The translations under genes were made by a program, and so were the position numbers. Shown in pieces: positions 28,193 to 38,906 of a stretch of 64,000 bases of DNA. A model generated the notes under the pieces. It ran no database searches. It had not been told where the DNA came from and saw only the letters and a program-made list of their open reading frames with translations. How positions within the stretch are numbered: position 1 is the stretch's first letter; each line of letters begins with the position of its first letter. Source of the stretch: Cupriavidus sp. AU9028 (GTDB lineage: Bacteria > Pseudomonadota > Gammaproteobacteria > Burkholderiales > Burkholderiaceae); contig NZ_JAIMCG010000002.1 of NCBI RefSeq assembly GCF_019795295.1, positions 186,001-250,000 on the forward strand, written 5' to 3'.

Positions 28193-28470
28193 GATGCCGC
28201 GTTCCGTTGGTCAGGATTGCCCCGGTGGCCGAGGTTGCATGGCCCTGGTGGTTTGGTCCCCCGCCTCCGCCACAGGTTCCGGACCCGCGCCAGCATCACC
28301 CGCACCGTGCCATTCGTGGCGCCCTTTCCTACAATGCCCCAGAGGGCGATGTGCCGGATGGCATCCCTGCGCTGTTCGCCCTTGCCTGCGCGTCCTGGCC
28401 TGCGAGCCGTCGCCGACGACAGCGCCTCGCTGACGGCGCGCCATTCATCGCATCCTCTCCGGAGCGCTCC

Positions 28471-29439
28471 ATGCCGACCGATCGCCGCCGCTTCCTTGCC
28501 TGCGCCACCATGCTGACCGCGGGCGCCGCCGCGCCGGTGGCCGGTCGCGCCCTGGCCCAATCCCGCTCCTCCGGCAGCGCCGACGCGGACGCGGAGCCCG
28601 TACCGCCGCCGATCGGCGGCGAGCCGATGCGCCGGCCGATTCCGGGCACGCGCGAGACGCTGCCCGCGATCGGGCTGGGCACCGCCGACGCGTTCGATTC
28701 GAGCACGCAGGGATTGCAGCAAAGTCCGCTGTCCGACGTGCTGGCGATGCTGCTGCGCACGCCGGGATCGGTACTCGATACGGCGCCGAGTTACGGCACC
28801 GCGGAGGCCGTCGCCGGCGAACTGCTGCGGCTGCACAATGCGCGCCGCCAGGTGTTCCTCGCCACCAAGATTTCCGCGCCTGCCGCCAGCGCGCCGGCGC
28901 AGTGGGCCCGCTCCCAGCGCGAGCTGCATAGCGAGGCAGTGGACCTGCTGCAGGTGCACAACCTGATCGACTGGCAGGAAAACCTGCGCTTCCTGCGGCA
29001 ATTGCAGGAGCAGGGCAAGACCCGCTATATCGGCGTCACCCATTACCGGGCGGACGCGCACGCCGCGCTGGAGCAGATCGTGCGCAGCGAGAAGATCGAT
29101 TTCGTGCAGGTCAATTACTCCGTCGGCGAGCGCGAGGCCGAACGAACCCTGCTGCCGCTGTGCCGCCAGCGCGGCATTGCCGTGCTGATCAACCGCCCGT
29201 TCCAGGACGGGCGGCTGTTCCGCGCCGTACAGGGCAAGCCGCTGCCGCCGTGGGCGGGCGAACTCGACTGCGCCAGCTGGGGTCAGCTGTTCCTCAAATT
29301 CATCATCAGCCATCCGGCCGTCACCGCCGCGATCCCCGCCACGTCCAAGCCGCGCCATATGCGCGACAACCTCGGTGCCGCACTGGGGCGGATGCCGGAC
29401 GCAAAGCAGCGCGAGCGCATTGCCGCGCTGGTCGCCTGA
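28471..29439 (+). CDS. Aldo/keto reductase with Tat signal
   Basis: This is a 322-residue protein. Its N-terminus has a twin-arginine motif (DRRRFLACATMLTAG) and AxA cleavage near GRALAQ, so it should be folded with cofactor and exported. The rest is an aldo/keto reductase barrel: VLDTAPSYGTAE with the Asp-Tyr pair, VFLATKIS with the Lys, and VDLLQVHN with the His. GGAG about 7 nt upstream sets the start at 28471. It is 9 bp upstream of the nucleotide-transporter-like gene. The substrate is unknown. Confidence 0.85.
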   Translation: MPTDRRRFLACATMLTAGAAAPVAGRALAQSRSSGSADADAEPVPPPIGGEPMRRPIPGTRETLPAIGLGTADAFDSSTQGLQQSPLSDVLAMLLRTPGSVLDTAPSYGTAEAVAGELLRLHNARRQVFLATKISAPAASAPAQWARSQRELHSEAVDLLQVHNLIDWQENLRFLRQLQEQGKTRYIGVTHYRADAHAALEQIVRSEKIDFVQVNYSVGEREAERTLLPLCRQRGIAVLINRPFQDGRLFRAVQGKPLPPWAGELDCASWGQLFLKFIISHPAVTAAIPATSKPRHMRDNLGAALGRMPDAKQRERIAALVA

Positions 29440-29448
29440 GCGCCCGGC

Positions 29449-30864
29449 ATGCCGTCCGCCGCCGCCCGGCGCCTGGGGGCCCTCGGCATCCGGCCGGAAG
29501 AACGCCAGGCGGTCGCCGCCGGCTTCCTGTTCTTCTTCTGCCTGTTTGCCAGCTACTTCATGCTGCGTCCGGTGCGCGAGACGATGGGCATTGCCGGCGG
29601 CGTGGACAACCTGCAGTGGCTCTTCACCGCGACATTCGTGGTAATGCTGGCCGCGATACCGCTGTACGGGTTGTGCAGCGCCCGCCTGCCGCGGCGGCAT
29701 TTCGTCCCGCTGGTCTATCTGTTCTTCGTGGTCAATCTGGCGGGCTTTGCCTGGGCTACCCGCGTCTGGCCCGAGGCCGTCTGGCTGGCGCGCGTGTTCT
29801 ACGTGTGGCTGTCGGTCTTCAATCTGTTCGTGGTCTCCATTGCCTGGAGCGTGATGGCGGACGTGTTCCGGGCCGAGCAGGCAAGGCGGGTGTTCCCGGT
29901 GATGGCCGCCGGCGCCAGCGTCGGCGGCCTGACGGGACCGCTGCTGTCGGCATGGCTGGTGGCGCCGCTGGGCCTGACCGTGTTGATGCTGCTGTCGGCG
30001 CTGCTGCTGGCCGCGACGCTGCCGCTGGCGGCATGGCTGTTCGGCTGGCGTGGCCGTGGCGGCGCCGGGGCGGCCGAGACGGACCCGGGTCGAGACGCCG
30101 CCACCGATCCCCCATCGCCTGCCCGCGAACGCGCCGCCGCGGATGATCCCCGCCAGCCGATTGGCGGCGGACTGCTGGCGGGGCTGACCCTGATCGCGCG
30201 CTCGCGCTACCTGCTCGGCATCGCGCTGTTCGTGATCCTGCTGTCTACCGCCAACACCTTCCTCTACTTCGAGCAGGCGCGGCTGGTGGCCGAGACGTTC
30301 ACCGACCGCGCCGTGCAAACCCGCGTGTTCGGCCTCATCGATGCGATCGTGCAGGCCGGGACGATCCTGGTGCAGTTGTTCTTCTCCGGGCAAGTGGCAC
30401 GCCGCTACGGCGTGACCGTGCTGCTGACCGCGGTACCGGTGGCGGTGGCCGCCGGCTTCGTCGCGCTGGCGATCTGGCCCGTCTTCGGCGTGCTGGCGGT
30501 GGTCATGGTGCTGCGGCGCATCGGCGAGTATGCGCTGGTGCGGCCCGGGCGCGAGATGCTCTTCACGGTGGTCGATGCCGAGACCAAATACAAGGCCAAG
30601 AACGCCATCGACACCACCGTCTACCGGGCCGGCGACGCCGTCAGCGCCTGGGTCAAGACGGCCATCGATGCCCTTGCCGGGCACCCTGCCGTGGTTGCGC
30701 TGTTCGGCGCGCTTCTTGCATTGTTCTGGGGCGGACTGGGCCTTTGGCTGGGTCGCCGCCACGAGGGTGCCGACTCTCGCGACGGGGCGCTCCGGCGCAA
30801 CCCTGCCGGGCCGATGGGGGCGGTTCCCTCCGCGTCTTCCTCCGGCCCGGATGCAGGACGTTGA
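29449..30864 (+). CDS. NTP/NDP exchange transporter-like MFS protein (Tlc family relative)
   Basis: This 471-residue protein has about 12 hydrophobic segments. The opening FFFCLFASYFMLRPVRETMG and the later VVDAETKYKAKNAIDTTVYR are typical of the ATP/ADP-translocase-like (Tlc) branch, known from Rickettsia, Chlamydia and plastids and also present as uncharacterised versions in free-living proteobacteria. A hydrophilic loop of about 50 residues (near 205-245) separates the halves. Whether it moves nucleotides here is not known. It starts 9 bp after the Tat-exported reductase, so the two are probably co-transcribed. Confidence 0.82.
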   Translation: MPSAAARRLGALGIRPEERQAVAAGFLFFFCLFASYFMLRPVRETMGIAGGVDNLQWLFTATFVVMLAAIPLYGLCSARLPRRHFVPLVYLFFVVNLAGFAWATRVWPEAVWLARVFYVWLSVFNLFVVSIAWSVMADVFRAEQARRVFPVMAAGASVGGLTGPLLSAWLVAPLGLTVLMLLSALLLAATLPLAAWLFGWRGRGGAGAAETDPGRDAATDPPSPARERAAADDPRQPIGGGLLAGLTLIARSRYLLGIALFVILLSTANTFLYFEQARLVAETFTDRAVQTRVFGLIDAIVQAGTILVQLFFSGQVARRYGVTVLLTAVPVAVAAGFVALAIWPVFGVLAVVMVLRRIGEYALVRPGREMLFTVVDAETKYKAKNAIDTTVYRAGDAVSAWVKTAIDALAGHPAVVALFGALLALFWGGLGLWLGRRHEGADSRDGALRRNPAGPMGAVPSASSSGPDAGR

Positions 30865-31074
30865 AGTTCCGCCGCGGCCGTTTCCCACCCCAGGCCACTC
30901 AAGCGGCCAAATTGACGGCATCACGGGCCAATGCCGCGCGTGCCGCTCCGGCATGCCGGCCAGGCGCGCTACATTGTCGTGCCATGAACCGGCGCGGCGG
31001 TGACATGGCTCGCCGCCGCCGCGCCCTTCCCCCGCCCGCGCCGCTTCCCGGCGCCCCGAACCTGGATATGCGAA

Positions 31075-32181
<1,107 letters not shown>

Positions 32182-32191
32182 GGACAGCCCC

Positions 32192-33049
32192 ATGCTCGAA
32201 CTGGTTTCCGAGCACGGCTGCTTCGGCGGCGTGCAACGCTTCTACCGGCATGCATCGACGACGATCGGCCTGCCGATGCGTTTCTCGGTCTACCTGCCGC
32301 CGGCGGCCATGGCGGGCGTCGGCACGCCGCGGCCCGCGCTGTTCTATCTGGCGGGACTGACCTGCACCGAGGAAACCTTCATGATCAAGGCCGGCGCGCA
32401 GCGGCTCGCCGCGCAGCTGGGCCTGATCCTGATCGCCCCGGATACCAGTCCGCGCGATACCGGCATCGAGGGCGAGGCGCAGGAATGGGACTTCGGCGCC
32501 GGCGCGGGGTTCTATCTGGACGCGACGCAGGCGCCCTGGAGCACGTACTGGCGCATGGAGAGCTACGTCGCGCGCGAGCTGTTCGATCTGGCTGTCCAGG
32601 AAATCAGGATCGATCCGCGCCGCGTCGGCATCTTCGGCCATTCGATGGGCGGACACGGCGCGCTCGTGCTGGCGCAGCGCCACCGCGAGCGCTTCCGTTC
32701 GGTGTCGGCGTTCGCGCCGATCGCGGCGGCGAGCCAGTGCCCGTGGGGCGAAAAGGCCTTCAGCCGATATCTGGGCGAGGACCGCGGCACCTGGCAGGCA
32801 TACGACGCCAGCGCGCTGATGCGCGCGCAGCCCTGCGTGCCATTCGACGGCAGCATCCTGATCGACCAGGGCCTGTCGGACAAATTCCTCGCCGATCAGC
32901 TCAATCCCGAGGCCTTCGAGGCGGCATGCGCGCAGGCGGGCCAGGCCCTGACCCTGCGCCGCCACCCCGGCTACGACCACGGCTACTACTTCATCGCCAG
33001 CTTCATCGAGGACCATCTGCGCCACCATGCGGCGCAGTTGCAGGGCTGA
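32192..33049 (+). CDS. frmB: S-formylglutathione hydrolase
   Basis: This is a 285-residue esterase-D-type hydrolase that releases formate and glutathione from S-formylglutathione. The nucleophile Ser151 is in FGHSMGGHGA. LAGLTCTEETFMIKAGAQR is the characteristic oxyanion and substrate region, and the closing HPGYDHGYYFIASFIEDH holds the catalytic His. It follows frmA in the same direction with a 10-bp gap. Confidence 0.95.
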   Translation: MLELVSEHGCFGGVQRFYRHASTTIGLPMRFSVYLPPAAMAGVGTPRPALFYLAGLTCTEETFMIKAGAQRLAAQLGLILIAPDTSPRDTGIEGEAQEWDFGAGAGFYLDATQAPWSTYWRMESYVARELFDLAVQEIRIDPRRVGIFGHSMGGHGALVLAQRHRERFRSVSAFAPIAAASQCPWGEKAFSRYLGEDRGTWQAYDASALMRAQPCVPFDGSILIDQGLSDKFLADQLNPEAFEAACAQAGQALTLRRHPGYDHGYYFIASFIEDHLRHHAAQLQG

Positions 33050-33081
33050 GCTGTCGCCGCCCGGCCGGGGCGGTCAACGGG

Positions 33082-34077
33082 TCAAGCGGCGGCGCCGAAA
33101 CGCTGGCGGTAATCCCGCGGCGTAATGCCCAGATGGCGCATGAAGGCGCGCCGCAGCGCCTCGTCCGAACCGAAGCCGCTGCGGGCGGCCACGGCCTTCA
33201 GCGGCAGCTCACCCTGCTCCAGCAGGCGGCGCGCCGCTTCCAGCCGGGTCGCCTCGATGAACGCGCTGGGCGACATGCCGGTTTCCCGGGCAAACACCCG
33301 CCGGAAATTGCGCTCGCTCATGGCCGCGCGATCGGCCAGCTCGGCCATGGTGAAATCGCGCGCGACCTCCGACAGGATCCAGTCCTGCGCGCAGCGAATG
33401 CCGTCGTGCCCCGTCGCCTGGCTGGCCAGATGCATGCTGAACTGCGACTGGCCGCCCGGCCGCTTCAGGAACACCACCAGCTCGCGCGCCAGATCGAGCG
33501 CGATGTCGCGTCCGAGATCGGCCTCCACCAGCGCCAGCGCCAGGTCGATGCCGGCGGTGACGCCGGCCGACGTCCACAGGCTTCCCTGCTGCACGAAGAT
33601 GGCATCGGGCTCCACGCTGACCTGCGGATACCGCTGGCGCATCAAGGCTGCCACGCTCCAGTGCGTGGTGGCGCGCCGTCCGTCCAGCACGCCCGCGGCC
33701 GCCAGAAAGAACGCGCCCGAACACAGCGCCACGAGCCGGGGTATGCGGGGCGCGACCGCACGCACCCAGGGCACGATGGCCGGCGCTTCGTCCATGGCTC
33801 GCTCGATATGCCGGGCGCCGACGATCACCGCGGTGTCCGGCAACAGCACGGTATCGAGCCGGCCGGTCGCTTCCAGCACCATCAGGGTATCGGAACGGAC
33901 CGGGCCCGCCTCCGAGGACACGATGCGGATTTCGTACGCCGGCGGACGTCCGCGCCGGGCCAGCTGGTGATTGGCATAGTCGAACACCGTCATCGGGCCG
34001 ACGGCTTCCATGGCCTTGAAACCGGGATAGACGACGATGTCGATGCGATGAGGGGAAGCGGAAGACTGCAGGGGCAT
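33082..34077 (-). CDS. GlxA-type AraC family regulator with DJ-1/PfpI domain
   Basis: This 331-residue protein has a DJ-1/PfpI-like domain at about 8-175 (VYPGFKAMEAVGPMTVFDYA; ALCSGAFFLAAAGVLDGRRA with the nucleophile-elbow Cys) and a C-terminal AraC double HTH at about 225-328 (MAELADRAAMSERNFRRVFA, LKAVAARSGFGSDEALRRAF). The group often controls catabolism of nitrogen compounds. Convergent with frmB. The start at 34077 (MPLQSSASPHRI) fits the family; upstream in-frame codons run into the intergenic region. Confidence 0.9.
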   Translation of the reverse strand: MPLQSSASPHRIDIVVYPGFKAMEAVGPMTVFDYANHQLARRGRPPAYEIRIVSSEAGPVRSDTLMVLEATGRLDTVLLPDTAVIVGARHIERAMDEAPAIVPWVRAVAPRIPRLVALCSGAFFLAAAGVLDGRRATTHWSVAALMRQRYPQVSVEPDAIFVQQGSLWTSAGVTAGIDLALALVEADLGRDIALDLARELVVFLKRPGGQSQFSMHLASQATGHDGIRCAQDWILSEVARDFTMAELADRAAMSERNFRRVFARETGMSPSAFIEATRLEAARRLLEQGELPLKAVAARSGFGSDEALRRAFMRHLGITPRDYRQRFGAAA

Positions 34078-34488
34078 GGCGATGAACGAGAACCTGGCGC
34101 CCCGGGGCGGCGCCCGTTGCGGCAAGCCGGCCGGCGCGCGGGGACGACAGTGTAATCGCTGCGCGCCCCATGCGGGAGCCGGGTCTTCGCGCCCGGGACG
34201 ATTCACCTGCACCGCCTTCCGCGGCGTCACGCCAATCGGGTATGCTGTCGGGTTCCGCGGAGTGCGCCCGACGCACCCACGGAAGACAAATACGCGGAGA
34301 AGACTCCGGATCGAACAAGAAAGCCGTCCGATGCCGCTTCCGGGCATTCACCAGACGGCTCGGACCCGCCGCGCGGGGCCTGCACAGGCCAACGCCCACG
34401 ACGGCGCGCCAGGTTGGGGGGCAGGAGCACATATGCAGGATGGGATAACGCCGATGACGTCGATGACGCCCACGGCGAGGGTGGCCCG
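34078..34488. other. 411-bp divergent intergenic region
   Basis: This lies between the GlxA-type regulator and the diguanylate cyclase and must hold both promoters. Frames on both strands are arginine/proline-rich and look non-coding. No clear operator or RNA structure was recognised. Confidence 0.5.
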
Positions 34489-35715
34489 ATGAGCGGCGCC
34501 ACCGCAATGCTGGTGATCACCACCGCGCTGGGCGGGATCATGCTGGCCATCGTCTGGTCGCTGCGCCGCTGCGGGCTGCCCGGCGTGCGCGAATGGTGGC
34601 AGGCCAACCTGACCATGACAGCGTCGATGATGCTGTTCTCCCTGCGCGGCACGATCCCCGATCTGCTCGCCGTCGTCGTGGCCAATACCGGACTGGCGTT
34701 CTCGCTGGCGCTCTATCACGCCGGCACCGCGCGCTTCTGCGGCCGCACCCCGCCGTGGCGCACCCTGCTGACCGGCATCGCCGGCGTGGTCGCCGGCATC
34801 GTCTATTGGCGCTACATGCATGACGACGCCAATATCCGCGTCGTGGTGGTGTCGGTATTTCATGCCGGCGTCTGCTTCGCCACCGGCATCGTGCTGCTGC
34901 GCGGCGTGCCTGCGCGGACGGTCCCCGGCGCCGCCGCGCCGCTTCCGCCCCGGTCGGACCGCGCCGTGCCGATGGGCGGTCCCCGGGCCCCGTGGGTGGC
35001 AACGGCCACCTTCGCGCTGCTGTTCGGCATCGGCCATACGTTGCGCGGCATCCTGTCCGCGCTCGCCAGCCTCGACGCCACCCCTGGGGCGCCGATGCCC
35101 GGCTTTCACATCATCTTCCTGGCACTGGGCGCGCTCGTCATGCCGATCCTGTCGATGGGTGCGGTGCTGATGATTCACGGCGCCATCGTGCAGCGGCTGG
35201 AAGCCATCGCCAACACCGACTTCCTGACTGGCGTGCTGTCGCGCAAGGCGTTCGAGGACATGGCCGCACGGGCCATCGGCCGGGCCGCCAATAGCGGCAC
35301 CGCGGTGGCGCTGCTGATCGTCGACGTCGATCGCTTCAAGATGGTCAACGATACCTGGGGCCATGCTGCTGGCGACGCCGTACTGACCGCCTTCGCGCAA
35401 ACGCTGACGGGCAGCGTGCGTCCCGGCGACCGCATCGGCAGGCTCGGCGGCGAGGAGTTCGCCGTGCTGCTGCCGGGCGCTACCGGCGCGGACGCCCAGC
35501 GCATCGCGGAGCGGATTCGCGCCGCCGCCGCGGCCGCCCCGGTGCACTGGGGCAAGGCCGCGATCGCCTATACCGTCAGCGGCGGTCACGCCACCTGGCG
35601 GCACGGCGATACCCTGGCGACACTGGCCGAGCGTGCCGACGCCGCGCTTTATCTTGCCAAGGTGTCAGGTCGCAACCGCGTCCATTCCGCCGAGCCGGCA
35701 GAGACAGGCGCCTAG
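34489..35715 (+). CDS. Membrane-bound diguanylate cyclase (GGDEF)
   Basis: This is a 408-residue protein. The N-terminal half (about 1-230) has six to seven hydrophobic segments forming a membrane sensor of unknown input. The C-terminal GGDEF domain has the active-site GGEEF at residues 320-324 and an intact allosteric I-site RPGD at 311-314, five residues before it. VVDRFKMVNDTWGHAAGD is typical. It should make c-di-GMP with product inhibition. The start MSGATAM at 34489 is preferred to the ATG 25 codons earlier. Confidence 0.9.
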   Translation: MSGATAMLVITTALGGIMLAIVWSLRRCGLPGVREWWQANLTMTASMMLFSLRGTIPDLLAVVVANTGLAFSLALYHAGTARFCGRTPPWRTLLTGIAGVVAGIVYWRYMHDDANIRVVVVSVFHAGVCFATGIVLLRGVPARTVPGAAAPLPPRSDRAVPMGGPRAPWVATATFALLFGIGHTLRGILSALASLDATPGAPMPGFHIIFLALGALVMPILSMGAVLMIHGAIVQRLEAIANTDFLTGVLSRKAFEDMAARAIGRAANSGTAVALLIVDVDRFKMVNDTWGHAAGDAVLTAFAQTLTGSVRPGDRIGRLGGEEFAVLLPGATGADAQRIAERIRAAAAAAPVHWGKAAIAYTVSGGHATWRHGDTLATLAERADAALYLAKVSGRNRVHSAEPAETGA

Positions 35716-35861
35716 CGACGCCCCTGCCAACCGCGCGCCGCGTCCTCCGTTCGGCTATCGCACAACTTCTGCGATACGGTCCTTGCTGCCCGCATCCGGT
35801 CCCGCATAATGGGCCGCCGAGCCAAGCTGTCGCTCGGAAGAAAAAGAATCGGAGACAAGAC

Positions 35862-36848
35862 GTGAGCATCAAGAAAGTCACGCCGGGCATTGTGCGCCTG
35901 GCATCCCTCCTCATTGCGGGTCTGACCCTCGGTCAAGGGGCACTGGCCAGCGACGCCTGGCCGTCCAGGCCCATCAAGGTCATCGTGCCCTACACGCCGG
36001 GCGGCTCGACCGACACCGTCTCGCGGGTGGTGTTCGAGAAGGTGGCGCAGAGCCTTGGCCAGCCGATCATCATCGAGAACAAGCCGGGTGCGAACAGCAC
36101 GCTGGGCGTGGGCGTCGCCGCACGTTCGGCACCGGATGGCTATACCTTCGTGTCGGTGCTGGCCGCCTACAGCGCCAACATGTCGCTGTATTCGAAGCTC
36201 AGCTACAAGCCATCGGACCTGATGCCCGTGGCGCAGATGGCCGAACTGCCGCTGTTCCTGTTCTCCAGCAAGAAGCTGCCGGTCAAGACCGTCGGCGAGC
36301 TGATTGCCTACGGCAAGAAGAATCCGGACGCCCTCACCTTCGCGTCCAGCGGCGTCGGCAGCTCCGCCCACCTGACCGGCGAAAAGCTGGCGATGGAAAC
36401 AAAGATCAAGATGACGCACGTGCCGTACAACGGCAGCGCGCCCATCCTGCCGGCGCTGGTCTCCGGCGAGGTATCGGTCGCCTTCGATCCGCTGCTGGTG
36501 CCGATGCCGCATGTGAAGTCGGGCAAGATCAACGTGCTGGCGGTCGCCTCGGCCAAGCGCTGGCCGGGCGAACCGGATATCCCGACCATGCAGGAAGCCG
36601 GCGTTCCCGGCTTCGTGATGAGTTCCTGGACCGGCCTGCTGGCGCCGGCAGGAACGCCGCAGCCGGTGGTGGAGCGCATGGCGCGCGAGATCGGTGCGGC
36701 AATCAAGAGCCCGGACGTGGCGAAGAAGCTGACCGACCTGGGCTTCGTGCCGGTCGGCGGCAACACCGAAGCGTTCCGCAAGCTCATCGAAAGCGACACC
36801 GCGCGCTACGCGGAGATCGTCAAGGCCGGCAGGATCACGCTGGATTGA
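35862..36848 (+). CDS. Bug/TctC family periplasmic solute-binding receptor
   Basis: This 328-residue tripartite tricarboxylate transporter-type receptor starts with GTG and has a signal peptide cleaved near ALASDAWPS. Family marks are PIKVIVPYTPGGSTDTVSR, NKPGANSTLGVGVAARSAPDGYT and HVPYNGSAPILPALVSGEV. Bug proteins are hugely expanded in Bordetella, Cupriavidus and relatives, and most lack adjacent TctAB membrane genes, as here. The ligand is unknown. Confidence 0.92.
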   Translation: MSIKKVTPGIVRLASLLIAGLTLGQGALASDAWPSRPIKVIVPYTPGGSTDTVSRVVFEKVAQSLGQPIIIENKPGANSTLGVGVAARSAPDGYTFVSVLAAYSANMSLYSKLSYKPSDLMPVAQMAELPLFLFSSKKLPVKTVGELIAYGKKNPDALTFASSGVGSSAHLTGEKLAMETKIKMTHVPYNGSAPILPALVSGEVSVAFDPLLVPMPHVKSGKINVLAVASAKRWPGEPDIPTMQEAGVPGFVMSSWTGLLAPAGTPQPVVERMAREIGAAIKSPDVAKKLTDLGFVPVGGNTEAFRKLIESDTARYAEIVKAGRITLD

Positions 36849-36878
36849 CGGCTCGCGGGCTGCCGCAGCCGCTCGCTG

Positions 36879-36993
36879 CCCTCTCCCCCGGCCCTCTCCC
36901 GCATGGCGGGAGAGGGGAGCACACCGCCGGACATACCAGGGCTGCAGGTCCTCTCCCCTCGTCCGCTTGCGGGAGAGGGGCGGGGGAGAGGGC
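36879..36993. repeat. Two-hairpin palindromic intergenic repeat, copy 2
   Basis: CCCTCTCCCCCGGCCCTCTC, a GCATGGC-type loop and GGGAGAGGGG make the first hairpin. About 35 unique bases follow, then CCTCTCCCCTC, a loop, and GGGAGAGGGGCGGGGGAGAG as the mirror half. The layout is that of the copy at 6257-6386, with the unique centre differing. It lies between the Bug receptor and the ThDP enzyme. Confidence 0.8.
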
Positions 36994-37042
36994 CGTCCGC
37001 CCGCACCGCAAGCACAAACTTTGCAAATCCCGGCAAAAAAAT

Positions 37043-37069
37043 GCGTCACCCGCCGCCACGGCGTGACGC
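37043..37069. promoter_or_regulatory. Dyad upstream of the ThDP enzyme
   Basis: GCGTCA...CGCCG and CGGCG TGACGC form an 11-bp imperfect inverted repeat (two unpaired C on the left arm) about 75 bp before the gene start. It could be an operator or an mRNA leader hairpin; no partner protein can be named. Confidence 0.3.
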
Positions 37070-37145
37070 TGGTCAGCGCGATGGCGCACGGCACGAGGAT
37101 TGCTCCCAAGGCTGGTTCAGCACGGCCAACCCCAGGAGCACCCCC

Positions 37146-38906
37146 ATGTCCCGCAACGGCGCAGATATCCTCATCGACAGCCTGTCCGCCTTCGGCGTGG
37201 ATACCATCTTCGGCATGCCCGGCGATGGCATCAACGGCATCATGGAAGCCATCCGGCAGCGCGCCGACAGGATCCGCTTCATCCAGGTGCGGCACGAGGA
37301 ATCGGCCGCCTTCGCCGCCACAGCCTATGCGCAGTTGACCGGCAAGCTCGGCTGCTGCCTCGCCACCACCGGCCCCGGCGGTATCCACCTGCTGACCGGG
37401 CTCTACGACGCCAAGCTCGACCGCGTCCCGGTCATCGCGATCACCGGCCTGCCCTACCACGACCTCGCCGACAGCTACACCCGGCAGGACATCGACCACA
37501 CCAAGGTGTTCATGGACGTGGCGGTCTATTCGGCGCGCGTCATGGGGGCCCGGCATGTCGAGAACGTGACCAGCCTCGCCTGCCGGCACGCGCTGGCCTA
37601 CCGCGGCGTCGGCCACCTCGCCATGCCGATCGACGTGCAGGAGGAACCGGAGTCCGCCGACACGCCCTCCAGCCGCAATATTCCCCACCATGCGTCGATG
37701 GTGCCGGCGCTGGGCCTCGCCTGCCCGCCCGACAGCGAACTGGACCGCGCCGCCGAGCTGCTCAATGCGGGCGGCAAGGTCGCCATCCTTGCCGGCCAGG
37801 GCGCGGCCGGGGCGATCGACGAATTGCTGGAAACCGCCGAACTGCTCGGCGCGCCGATCGTCAAGGCGCTGCGCGGCAAGGGTGTGGTACCGGACGACCA
37901 TCCCCTGACGACAGGCGGGATCGGGCTCCTTGGCACCCGCCCCAGCCAGGAAGCGATGGAAGGCTGCGACACGCTGCTGATCGTCGGTTCCACGTTCCCC
38001 TACATCGAGTACTACCCCAAGCCCGGCCAGGCCCGCTGCGTCCAGCTGGACTGCGACGCGACGCGGATCGGCCTGCGCTTTCCCGCGGAAGTGGGCCTCG
38101 TCGGCGATGCCCGTCAGACCCTCGCCGAACTGAACCGGCGGCTGCAGCGCAAGACCGACCGCAGCTTCCTCGAGCAGGCGCAACAGGGCTACCGCGCCTG
38201 GCGCGACCTGCTGCGCAGCGCCGTCGAGCGGCAGGCGGTGCCGATGCCCCCGGGCCGGATCGTGCGCGAGGTGGGCGACCGGCTGCGTGACGACGCGATC
38301 GTGATCTGGGACTCGGGCCACAACACCGGCCTGATGGCGCGCTACGTGCTGGCCAAGCGGGGCCAGCTCTACGCCGGCTCCGGCCTGCTGGCGTCGATGG
38401 GCTGCGGCATTCCGTATGCCGTTGCCGCGGCCCTCGCGTACCCCGGCCGCCAGGTGGTGGCCTTCGTCGGCGACGGCGGGCTCAGCATGCTGATGGGCGA
38501 ACTCGTGACCATTGCCCGCTACAAGCTGCCGGTCAAGATCGTGCTGATCAAGAACAATACGCTCGGCCAGATCAAATGGGAGCAGATGATGTTCCTCGGC
38601 AACCCGGAAACCGAGTGCGATCTGACGCCGATCGATTTTGCCGCCGTCGCCCAGGCATGCGGCGTTCGCAGCTGGCGCGTCGACGACCCGGCCCAATGCG
38701 CGCAGGTCGCGCAAGAGGCGCTGGACCATCCGGGCGCGGCACTGATCGAGGCGACCGTGGATCCGAACGAGCCGCTGCTGCCGCCCAAGCGCAACGAGAA
38801 ATACGCGAGCAACCTGCAGCAGGCCATCGAGCAAGGCACGCCGGGCGCAAAGGAGCTGCAGGAGGCGTTGGGCCGCGAACCGGCTCGCACCATGCTGTCG
38901 CCCTGA
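37146..38906 (+). CDS. Thiamine-diphosphate enzyme, pyruvate oxidase/acetolactate synthase-like
   Basis: This 586-residue three-domain ThDP enzyme has an N-terminal Pyr domain with catalytic Glu51 in RHEESAAFAATAYAQ, a central domain (about 190-330) and a C-terminal PP domain with the GDG...NN cofactor motif (GDGGLSMLMGELVTIARY to LIKNN). It resembles PoxB-type pyruvate oxidases more than true acetolactate synthase, but activity cannot be decided by eye. AGGAG 8 nt upstream sets the start at 37146. An 11-bp unit is tandemly repeated across its stop codon. Confidence 0.85.
   Translation: MSRNGADILIDSLSAFGVDTIFGMPGDGINGIMEAIRQRADRIRFIQVRHEESAAFAATAYAQLTGKLGCCLATTGPGGIHLLTGLYDAKLDRVPVIAITGLPYHDLADSYTRQDIDHTKVFMDVAVYSARVMGARHVENVTSLACRHALAYRGVGHLAMPIDVQEEPESADTPSSRNIPHHASMVPALGLACPPDSELDRAAELLNAGGKVAILAGQGAAGAIDELLETAELLGAPIVKALRGKGVVPDDHPLTTGGIGLLGTRPSQEAMEGCDTLLIVGSTFPYIEYYPKPGQARCVQLDCDATRIGLRFPAEVGLVGDARQTLAELNRRLQRKTDRSFLEQAQQGYRAWRDLLRSAVERQAVPMPPGRIVREVGDRLRDDAIVIWDSGHNTGLMARYVLAKRGQLYAGSGLLASMGCGIPYAVAAALAYPGRQVVAFVGDGGLSMLMGELVTIARYKLPVKIVLIKNNTLGQIKWEQMMFLGNPETECDLTPIDFAAVAQACGVRSWRVDDPAQCAQVAQEALDHPGAALIEATVDPNEPLLPPKRNEKYASNLQQAIEQGTPGAKELQEALGREPARTMLSP

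Noticed and set aside
36903-37145. N-terminal extension of the ThDP enzyme
   Set aside because: It would translate the palindromic repeat. The family N-terminus and an AGGAG ribosome-binding site are at 37146.
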